Part shown: positions 1-8,208 of the stretch, in pieces
Numbering within the stretch: position 1 is the stretch's first letter
How the letters are laid out: each line of letters begins with the position of its first letter
Assembly (NCBI RefSeq): GCF_018375725.1
Contig: NZ_JAHACR010000128.1
Location: 1 to 10,688 of the forward strand
Length of the DNA stretch: 10,688 nucleotides
Direction of reading: 5' to 3'
DNA from: Burkholderia sp.
GTDB taxonomy: Bacteria > Pseudomonadota > Gammaproteobacteria > Burkholderiales > Burkholderiaceae
The notes under the pieces: model-generated
Databases searched by the model: none
Told to the model about the DNA's origin: nothing
The model's input: only the letters and a program-made list of their open reading frames with translations
Translations under genes and position numbers: made by a program

Positions 1-99
1 CTGATTGCGCCGATCGCGATGGAAGAAGGTCTGCGTTTCGCAATCCGTGAAGGCGGCCGCACCGTCGGTGCTGGCGTCGTCGCCAAGATCATCGAGTAA
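1..99 (+). CDS. tuf: Elongation factor Tu, C-terminal end (partial)
   Basis: Only the last 32 codons and the TAA stop are in the window; the gene enters from the left edge in frame 1. The peptide ends with [20 protein letters not shown] followed by GVVAKIIE, the hallmark C-terminus of EF-Tu domain 3. EF-Tu is the cytoplasmic GTPase that carries aminoacyl-tRNA to the ribosomal A site. Domain 3 contacts the tRNA T-arm and is where kirromycin-type antibiotics and EF-Ts act, but the GTPase domain is outside the window. Placement just before trnW and secE fits the tuf copy usually called tufB; I infer the copy from context only. Identification is secure, the copy assignment less so. Confidence 0.96.
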
Positions 100-126
100 G
101 CCAGTTATTCGTTGATCGACAGTTTC

Positions 127-148
127 GGGGCTGGTGAAAGCCAGCCCC
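127..148 (+). other. Stem-loop between tuf and tRNA-Trp
   Basis: Bases 127-134 (GGGGCTGG) and 141-148 (CCAGCCCC) form a perfect 8-bp, very GC-rich stem with a six-base loop (TGAAAG). The bases after it (AACATGG) contain no T-run, so it does not look like an intrinsic terminator. It begins 28 bases after the tuf stop and ends 10 bases before the tRNA. I infer a role in stabilising the 3' end of tuf mRNA or in processing of a tuf-tRNA co-transcript. Confidence 0.6.
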
Positions 149-158
149 AACATGGTCT

Positions 159-234
159 AGGGGTATAGCTCAACTGGCAGAGCGTCGGTCTCCAAAACCG
201 AAGGTTGGGGGTTCGATTCCCTCTGCCCCTGCCA
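159..234 (+). tRNA. trnW: tRNA-Trp (anticodon CCA)
   Basis: A complete 76-base cloverleaf. The acceptor stem pairs AGGGGTA (159-165) with TGCCCCT (224-230), with one T-G wobble. The D-arm is GCTC/GAGC, and the anticodon stem TCGGT/ACCGA encloses the loop CTCCAAA (190-196) with anticodon CCA at 192-194. The T-arm GGGGG/CCCTC encloses TTCGATT. The 3' CCA is encoded (232-234). The A1-U72 pair and discriminator G73 (base 231) are the expected identity features of bacterial tRNA-Trp. It lies between tuf and secE and is probably transcribed with them, since no convincing promoter is seen in the short spacers. Confidence 0.98.
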
Positions 235-265
235 AAAAAGCCACGTTCTACGTGGCATTTGTTTT
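234..265. terminator. Terminator-like hairpin after tRNA-Trp
   Basis: GCCACGT (240-246) and ACGTGGC (250-256) form a perfect 7-bp stem with loop TCT. On the + strand it is followed by ATTTGTTTT, a broken T-tract. On the - strand the hairpin is followed by six T (complement of A234-A239), a cleaner terminator. It could be a weak + strand terminator or attenuator between the tRNA and secE, or simply a tRNA 3' processing boundary. secE starts nine bases downstream, so any termination would reduce secE-nusG expression. Confidence 0.5.
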
Positions 266-273
266 AAGGTGTT

Positions 274-654
274 ATGGCGAATCCATCGGTCGAAACTGTA
301 AATACCTCCGGCGATAAGCTGATGCTGGCCCTGGGCGTATTGCTGGTCTTGGTCGGATTCGTCGGCTTCTTCTGGCTTGGCGGCCAGCAGTGGTACATCC
401 GCGGTGCCGCATTGGCTGCCGGTTTGATCGCTGGCGTTATCGTCGGGCTGATGTCGGCTCCTGGCAAAAGTCTCATCGCCTTTGCCAAGGATTCGTACAA
501 GGAAGTTCGCAAGGTCGTATGGCCCACCCGCAAGGAAGCGACGCAAACCACGCTCGTCGTGTTTGGTTTTGTGCTCGTGATGGCGATTTTCCTCTGGTTG
601 AGCGATAAATCCATCGAATGGGTGATTTTCTCGGTGATTCTGGGTTGGAAATGA
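274..654 (+). CDS. secE: Preprotein translocase subunit SecE
   Basis: A 126-residue inner-membrane protein, essentially the length of the E. coli three-helix SecE (127). It clamps SecY in the SecYEG channel, through which SecA or the ribosome pushes unfolded proteins. Hydrophobic segments lie at about residues 16-36, 41-60 and 93-119. Between the second and third is the charged amphipathic helix (about 66-80), followed by the conserved cytoplasmic motif V-W-P-T-R-K-E at 82-88, the signature of the family. The ATG at 274 is preceded by AAGGTG (267-272). nusG starts one base after the TGA stop, so the two genes form a tight pair and are probably translationally coupled. Codon use is less GC-ending than in the ribosomal genes downstream. 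Confidence 0.96.
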   Translation: MANPSVETVNTSGDKLMLALGVLLVLVGFVGFFWLGGQQWYIRGAALAAGLIAGVIVGLMSAPGKSLIAFAKDSYKEVRKVVWPTRKEATQTTLVVFGFVLVMAIFLWLSDKSIEWVIFSVILGWK

Positions 655-655
655 T

Positions 656-1213
656 ATGAACGATACTCCGGCATCCCCGAGCGGAAAACGTTGGTACGTC
701 GTGCACGCCTACTCCGGCATGGAGAAGAGCGTGCAACGGGCGCTTCAAGAGCGCATTGAGCGTGCTGGCATGCAGGATAAATTCGGTCAGATCCTGGTTC
801 CGACCGAAGAAGTGGTTGAAGTCAAGGGCGGCCACAAGGCCGTGACCGAGCGTCGTTTCTTCCCCGGCTATGTGCTGGTCGAGATGGAAATGACTGACGA
901 AACGTGGCACCTCGTGAAAAACACCGCGAAGGTGACCGGCTTCGTGGGCGGTGCGCGCAATCGCCCGACGCCGATTTCCCCCAAGGAAGTCGAGAAGATC
1001 ATGTCGCAGATGCAGGAAGGCGTCGAAAAGCCGCGTCCCAAGACCCTCTTCGAGGTCGGCGAGATGGTGCGGGTCAAGGAAGGCCCGTTCACGGACTTCA
1101 ACGGCACCGTCGAAGAAGTGAACTACGAAAAATCGCGAGTGCGTGTATCGGTCACGATCTTCGGGCGCGCTACCCCGGTCGAACTCGAATTCGGCCAGGT
1201 CGAAAAAGTTTGA
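656..1213 (+). CDS. nusG: Transcription termination/antitermination factor NusG
   Basis: A 185-residue cytoplasmic protein (E. coli 181). The N-terminal NGN domain (about 11-115) has the motifs RWYVVHAYSGME and FFPGYVLVEM (68-77); it binds the beta' clamp helices and suppresses pausing. The C-terminal KOW domain (about 132-185) has the signature GPFTDFNGTVEEV (143-155) and the I-F-G-R loop (168-171), the region that in E. coli contacts Rho or ribosomal protein S10. It thus links elongating polymerase to Rho-dependent termination or to the leading ribosome. The start is the ATG one base after secE stops, with GGAA at 647-650 as a weak Shine-Dalgarno; a variable N-terminal tail precedes the conserved core as in relatives. 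No alternative start fits better. Confidence 0.97.
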   Translation: MNDTPASPSGKRWYVVHAYSGMEKSVQRALQERIERAGMQDKFGQILVPTEEVVEVKGGHKAVTERRFFPGYVLVEMEMTDETWHLVKNTAKVTGFVGGARNRPTPISPKEVEKIMSQMQEGVEKPRPKTLFEVGEMVRVKEGPFTDFNGTVEEVNYEKSRVRVSVTIFGRATPVELEFGQVEKV

Positions 1214-1222
1214 TCCCGATTC

Positions 1223-1246
1223 GATGGGCAGCCTCGGCTGCCCGTC
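1223..1246 (+). promoter_or_regulatory. Stem-loop just after nusG
   Basis: GATGGGCAGC (1223-1232) pairs with GCTGCCCGTC (1237-1246) around the tetraloop CTCG, giving ten pairs including one T-G wobble. It begins ten bases after the nusG stop. The downstream sequence TTCGCGCTT has too few T in a row for a good intrinsic terminator. I infer a partial terminator, pause or RNA-processing site at the secE-nusG / rplKA boundary. Confidence 0.5.
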
Positions 1247-1270
1247 TTCGCGCTTACGGCCCGCGTCATG

Positions 1271-1339
1271 GCCGTTGAGGAGCGCCAGTAGCCGAGCGGC
1301 GAACGCGCGTTATCACTCATCGAACGCCGCTTGGCGTTC
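1271..1339 (+). promoter_or_regulatory. rplK leader, possible L1-binding autoregulatory region
   Basis: The 141-base nusG-rplK spacer ends with a perfect 7-bp hairpin, GAACGCC (1322-1328) with GGCGTTC (1333-1339) around GCTT, only four bases before the rplK Shine-Dalgarno. Upstream, 1279-1295 reads GGAGCGCCAGT then AGCCGA. These resemble the two segments (GACGCCAGU and AGCCGA) that I recall from the L1-binding helix of 23S rRNA. In E. coli, L1 represses rplKA by binding the leader before rplK. Assigning that function here is inference from position and a short similarity. Confidence 0.4.
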
Positions 1340-1343
1340 CAAC

Positions 1344-1347
1344 GAGG
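1344..1347 (+). promoter_or_regulatory. rplK ribosome-binding site
   Basis: GAGG seven bases before the ATG at 1355. It decides the start: the in-frame TTG at 1331 sits inside the 1322-1339 hairpin, has no such site at the right spacing, and would add eight residues not present in L11. Confidence 0.8.
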
Positions 1348-1354
1348 TTTTCAA

Positions 1355-1786
1355 ATGGCAAAGAAGATTGTCGGCTTTATCAAGCTGCAGATTCCTGCAG
1401 GTAAAGCCAACCCGTCGCCGCCGGTCGGTCCGGCACTGGGCCAGCGCGGCCTGAACATCATGGAGTTCTGCAAGGCGTTCAACGCGCAGACTCAAGGTAT
1501 GGAGCCGGGTCTGCCGGTGCCGGTCGTCATCACGGCATACGCTGACAAGAGCTTTACCTTCGTGATGAAGACGCCGCCGGCAACCGTCCTGATCAAGAAG
1601 GCGGCGAAGGTGGACAAGGGCTCGAGCAAGCCGCACACCGACAAGGTCGGCTCGATCACGCGTGCTCAAGCTGAAGAAATCGCGAAGACCAAGATGCCGG
1701 ATCTTACGGCAGCTGATCTGGACGCAGCCGTTCGCACCATCGCTGGTAGCGCACGCTCGATGGGCATCACTGTGGAGGGCGTGTAA
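1355..1786 (+). CDS. rplK: 50S ribosomal protein L11
   Basis: A 143-residue protein of the GTPase-associated centre; with L10 and 23S rRNA helices 43-44 it forms the base of the factor-binding stalk. It is also needed for RelA activation and is the thiostrepton-binding partner. The N-terminal domain (about 8-66) carries the conserved proline-rich segment PSPPVGPALGQRGLNIMEFC (20-39). The C-terminal RNA-binding domain (about 71-139) contains the family motif TPPATVLIKKAAKVDKGSSK (73-92). The chosen ATG gives the canonical N-terminus MAKKIVGFIKLQIPAGKANP; a longer frame from TTG at 1331 is rejected. The stop codon directly abuts the ATG of rplA. Identification is certain. Confidence 0.97.
   Translation: MAKKIVGFIKLQIPAGKANPSPPVGPALGQRGLNIMEFCKAFNAQTQGMEPGLPVPVVITAYADKSFTFVMKTPPATVLIKKAAKVDKGSSKPHTDKVGSITRAQAEEIAKTKMPDLTAADLDAAVRTIAGSARSMGITVEGV
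1774..1779 (+). promoter_or_regulatory. rplA ribosome-binding site inside rplK
   Basis: GGAGGG lies within the last codons of rplK, seven bases before the rplA ATG. With zero bases between the rplK stop and the rplA start, this arrangement favours translational coupling, which matches the known joint control of L11 and L1. Confidence 0.8.
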
Positions 1787-2485
1787 ATGGCTAAGATCTC
1801 CAAGCGCCGTCAGGCATTTGCCGCCAAGGTCGACCGTCAGAAGCTGTACGCGATCGAAGACGCACTGAGCCTCGTGAAGGAATGCGCGAGCGCGAAGTTC
1901 GACGAGTCGATCGACGTTGCTGTCCAGCTCGGCATCGATGCAAAGAAGTCGGACCAGGTCGTTCGTGGTTCGGTCGTGCTGCCGGCTGGTACCGGCAAGT
2001 CGGTTCGCGTTGCTGTGTTCGCGCAGGGCGAGAAGGCTGAGCAAGCACGTGCAGCCGGCGCGGAAATCGTCGGTATGGAAGACCTGGCTGAGCAGATCAA
2101 GGCTGGCCAGATGGACTTCGACATCGTGATCGCTTCGCCGGACACGATGCGTATCGTCGGTACGCTCGGCCAGATCCTCGGCCCGCGCGGCCTGATGCCG
2201 AACCCGAAGGTCGGTACGGTCACGCCGGATGTCGCAACCGCCGTCAAGAACGCGAAGGCTGGTCAGGTTCAGTTCCGTGTCGACAAGGCCGGTATCATCC
2301 ACGCAACGATCGGCCGTGCATCGTTCGAGCCGACCGCACTGCGCTCGAACCTGTCGGCGCTGATCGAAGCGCTGCAGAAGGCCAAGCCGGCAACGAGCAA
2401 GGGCGTGTACCTGCGCAAGATCGCACTGTCGAGCACGATGGGCGTCGGCGTGCGTGTCGACCAGGCTACGCTGGCCGCGCAGTAA
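1787..2485 (+). CDS. rplA: 50S ribosomal protein L1
   Basis: A 232-residue protein (E. coli 234) that binds the mobile L1 stalk of 23S rRNA and helps release deacylated tRNA from the E site. In E. coli it is also the translational repressor of its own operon. The family signature G-P-R-G-L-M-P-N-P (132-140) is intact and is followed by KVGTVTPDVATAVKNAKAGQ and then QFRVDKAGIIHATIGRASF. The N-terminal MAKISKRRQAFAAKVD is typical. Its ATG follows the rplK TAA with no gap and is served by GGAGGG in the end of rplK. A 292-base structured leader separates it from rplJ, suggesting rplKA and rplJL are controlled separately. Confidence 0.97.
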   Translation: MAKISKRRQAFAAKVDRQKLYAIEDALSLVKECASAKFDESIDVAVQLGIDAKKSDQVVRGSVVLPAGTGKSVRVAVFAQGEKAEQARAAGAEIVGMEDLAEQIKAGQMDFDIVIASPDTMRIVGTLGQILGPRGLMPNPKVGTVTPDVATAVKNAKAGQVQFRVDKAGIIHATIGRASFEPTALRSNLSALIEALQKAKPATSKGVYLRKIALSSTMGVGVRVDQATLAAQ

Positions 2486-2497
2486 GCAAGAAATTCC

Positions 2498-2517
2498 GGC
2501 CGCTTCTCGAAGCGGCC
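2498..2517 (+). other. Stem-loop after rplA
   Basis: GGCCGCTT (2498-2505) pairs perfectly with AAGCGGCC (2510-2517) around CTCG. It begins 13 bases after the rplA stop. It is followed by AAAAAGGGC, not T, so it is not an intrinsic terminator on this strand. It most likely marks the 3' end or a processing point between the rplKA message and the rplJL leader (inference). Confidence 0.5.
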
Positions 2518-2532
2518 AAAAAGGGCTTTGGG

Positions 2533-2629
2533 CGGTTGTCCGCGCGGTAAGGCGGGCAACCGGTTATCAAAGACCGTTGGTGGGCGTGTCGCAGTCAGGC
2601 AAGCCCTTAATTCAAGCCAACGCAGATGG
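2533..2629 (+). ncRNA. L10 leader: cis-regulatory RNA before rplJL
   Basis: Two adjacent structures. First, 2533-2543 pairs with 2552-2562 (11 pairs with one T-G wobble, loop GCGGTAAG). Second, CGTTGG (2575-2580) pairs with CCAACG (2617-2622), with GGGC (2582-2585) and GCCC (2603-2606) inside it and an unpaired TTAATTCAAG strand. The sequence AAAGACCG on one side and CGCAGATGG on the other flank the second stem. This layout and these conserved bases match my memory of the proteobacterial L10 leader, which the L10(L12)n complex binds through a kink-turn-like element to repress rplJL translation. Position and sequence agree; binding here is inference. Confidence 0.75.
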
Positions 2630-2654
2630 CGAACCCGAAAAAGTTTTGCAGTGG

Positions 2655-2771
2655 TGAAGCCGCAGGTCGTGAAGCAATTCCCGGCATGAGGTGGAAATAC
2701 TCCTAACGAGTCGGACGCCGTTGTTGAACGAGGTACGCGAGGCTTCATGCCGAACGTATCGTTTCTGGAGG
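2655..2771 (+). promoter_or_regulatory. Lower rplJ leader with competing long-range pairings
   Basis: GGCTTCATGCCG (2741-2752) can pair in mutually exclusive ways: with TGAAGCC at 2655-2661, with TGAAGC at 2670-2675, or with CGGCATGA at 2682-2689. In addition CTCC (2700-2703) is complementary to the GGAG of the rplJ Shine-Dalgarno (2767-2770). These alternatives could let L10 binding upstream change ribosome access, as known for the E. coli rplJ leader; here it is inferred from complementarity only. Confidence 0.4.
2767..2771 (+). promoter_or_regulatory. rplJ ribosome-binding site
   Basis: GGAGG six bases before the GTG at 2778, a near-perfect Shine-Dalgarno. It decides the start of rplJ in favour of GTG over the upstream in-frame ATG at 2691. 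Confidence 0.85.
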
Positions 2772-2777
2772 CTAACC

Positions 2778-3275
2778 GTGCCGCTTAATAGAGAAGACAA
2801 GCAAGCCGTCGTCGCTGAGGTTGCCGCGCAAGTCGCGAAGGCCCAGACCGTTGTGCTGGCTGAGTATCGTGGAATTGCGGTTGGCGATCTGACCAAGCTG
2901 CGCGCGAAAGCGCGTGAGCAACAGGTTTACCTGCGCGTGTTGAAGAACACGCTGGCGCGCCGCGCCGTCGAAGGTACGCCGTTTGCTCCGCTGGCAGAGC
3001 AGATGACCGGCCCCCTGATCTACGGCATCTCGGAAGATGCAATTGCTGCTGCGAAGGTCGTCAACGACTTCAGCAAGAGCAATGACAAGTTGGTCATCAA
3101 GGCGGGTTCGTTCGATGGCAAGGTGATGGACAAGGCTGGCGTGCAAGCGCTGGCAAGCATCCCGAGCCGTGAAGAACTGCTCTCGAAGCTGCTGTTCGTT
3201 ATGCAAGCGCCTGTTTCCGGCTTTGCGCGTGCTCTGGCCGCGCTGGCTGAGAAGAAGCAAGCCGAAGCTGCGTAA
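2778..3275 (+). CDS. rplJ: 50S ribosomal protein L10 (GTG start)
   Basis: A 165-residue protein that anchors the L7/L12 dimers to the 23S rRNA at the base of the stalk and, with them, represses its own mRNA. The N-terminal globular domain begins PLNREDKQAVVAEV and includes the conserved VVLAEYRGI (25-33) and the basic RNA-binding stretch around LRVLKNTLARRAVEGT (52-67). The C-terminal Ala/Leu-rich helix (about 130-160, ending in ALAALAEKKQAEAA) is where L7/L12 N-termini bind. The start is GTG 2778 because of GGAGG at 2767-2771 and because conservation starts there. The open frame back to ATG 2691 would add 29 residues encoded by the regulatory leader. rplL follows after 63 bases. Confidence 0.96.
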   Translation: MPLNREDKQAVVAEVAAQVAKAQTVVLAEYRGIAVGDLTKLRAKAREQQVYLRVLKNTLARRAVEGTPFAPLAEQMTGPLIYGISEDAIAAAKVVNDFSKSNDKLVIKAGSFDGKVMDKAGVQALASIPSREELLSKLLFVMQAPVSGFARALAALAEKKQAEAA

Positions 3276-3285
3276 TCGAACGCAT

Positions 3286-3305
3286 ATCAGCGTCACTGAT
3301 CGCTG
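3286..3305 (+). other. Small stem-loop between rplJ and rplL
   Basis: The 63-base spacer holds overlapping short inverted repeats: ATCAG/CTGAT (3286-3290 with 3296-3300), or alternatively CAGCG/CGCTG. Each gives only five pairs. It may tune the rplL to rplJ ratio, but the structure is weak. Confidence 0.25.
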
Positions 3306-3338
3306 GCTGTATCCGAATTCAATTTAGGAGTATTTCAA

Positions 3339-3713
3339 ATGGCAATCGCAAAAGAAGACATCCTGGCAGCAGTCGAAGGGATGACCGTTCTGGAACTGAA
3401 CGAACTGGTCAAGGCATTCGAAGAAAAGTTTGGCGTGTCGGCAGCTGCTGTTGCAGTCGCTGGCCCGGCAGGCGGCGGCGCTGCTGCTGCTGCTGAAGAA
3501 AAGACCGACTTCACGGTCGTTCTGGCTGAAGCAGGCGGCAACAAGGTTGCAGTCATCAAGGCAGTTCGCGAACTGACGGGCCTGGGCCTGAAGGAAGCGA
3601 AGGACCTGGTTGACGGCGCACCGAAGCCTGTCAAGGAAGGCGTCGACAAGGCTGCTGCTGAAGAAGCCAAGAAGAAGCTGGAAGAAGCCGGCGCGAAGGT
3701 CGAACTCAAGTAA
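3339..3713 (+). CDS. rplL: 50S ribosomal protein L7/L12
   Basis: A 124-residue acidic stalk protein, the only ribosomal protein present in several copies per ribosome; it recruits and activates EF-Tu, EF-G, IF2 and RF3. The N-terminal dimerisation/L10-binding helices are residues about 1-33. The Ala/Gly hinge (35-54, SAAAVAVAGPAGGGAAAAAE) follows, and then the C-terminal factor-binding domain (about 55-124) with GGNKVAVIKAVRELTGLGLK (66-85) and EAKDLVDGAP. AGGAG at 3326-3330 lies eight bases before the ATG, a strong site consistent with the high yield needed. A terminator-like hairpin starts 20 bases after the stop. Confidence 0.98.
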   Translation: MAIAKEDILAAVEGMTVLELNELVKAFEEKFGVSAAAVAVAGPAGGGAAAAAEEKTDFTVVLAEAGGNKVAVIKAVRELTGLGLKEAKDLVDGAPKPVKEGVDKAAAEEAKKKLEEAGAKVELK

Positions 3714-3731
3714 GTTTCGACGCGCTGTGCG

Positions 3732-3764
3732 AAGGCTGGCGGTATTTCCACCGCCGGCCTTTTT
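3732..3764 (+). terminator. Intrinsic terminator / attenuator between rplL and rpoB
   Basis: GGCTGGCGGT (3734-3743) pairs with ACCGCCGGCC (3750-3759) around ATTTCC: ten pairs including one T-G. Two flanking A-T pairs extend the stem into five T (3760-3764), and a second T-rich stretch follows. This is the best Rho-independent terminator in the window. Because rpoB lies downstream with no convincing promoter between, it most likely acts as a partial terminator, as known at the same place in E. coli, where most transcripts stop after rplL. Confidence 0.85.
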
Positions 3765-4080
3765 GTGCTTTGTGGGGACGTCGTTTTGGCACTCTTTAAC
3801 GTGCCGAAGAAAACGGCCCCAGAAGCCAAAGAAAACCGCCGAATCATCGTGATGGGCGATTCTCTTTGTCTTCTGAAGCGACTGCAGAAGGCAAGTTTGG
3901 TCGGGCAGCGGGCAACACAGGCATCCGCTGCCGTCAGCCAGCGGTTGGTAGCGGCCAACCACCAAGCTTCTCGGCTCGTTCAAGCCGTCGGACGGCCATC
4001 GGGTCTCAGTCGGTGAACACTCGGGTATGACACGTCCAGGTATTCCGCCTCGACGGCGCCCGCCGTGATTCGGAGATCGT
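3765..4080 (+). promoter_or_regulatory. Structured 5' untranslated region of rpoB
   Basis: 316 bases without a supported gene. Visible hairpins are: 3784-3809 (nine pairs with two wobbles around GGCAC/GTGCC); GGCAGCGG (3904-3911) with CCGCTGCC (3925-3932), perfect with a 13-base loop; GGTTGG (3943-3948) with CCAACC (3955-3960); and GCCGT/ACGGC (3984-3996). In E. coli an RNase III cleavage site lies in the equivalent spacer; one of these stems may be the counterpart, but I cannot tell which. GGAG at 4072-4075 serves rpoB. The 83-codon open frame spanning 3765-4016 has no recognisable product. I see no clear -35/-10 pair. Confidence 0.6.
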
Positions 4081-8187
<4,107 letters not shown>

Positions 8188-8208
8188 TCGGACTACTGGA
8201 GAGAAGCG

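Noticed and set aside
264..674. - strand open frame of 136 codons opposite secE
   Set aside because: It overlaps a clearly recognised SecE over its whole length and has no recognisable product.
1223..1246. Intrinsic terminator after nusG
   Set aside because: The stem is good, but the following bases (TTCGCGCTT) lack a T-run, so I list it only as a stem-loop.
1313..2302. A 329-codon - strand open frame opposite rplK and rplA
   Set aside because: In register with both genes, which share a frame because they abut; the rplK TAA reads as TTA on the other strand. No independent start signal or recognisable product.
3765..4016. A possible 83-residue protein in the rplL-rpoB spacer
   Set aside because: It has no good ribosome-binding site, no recognisable family and ordinary composition, and it overlaps several hairpins that better explain the region.
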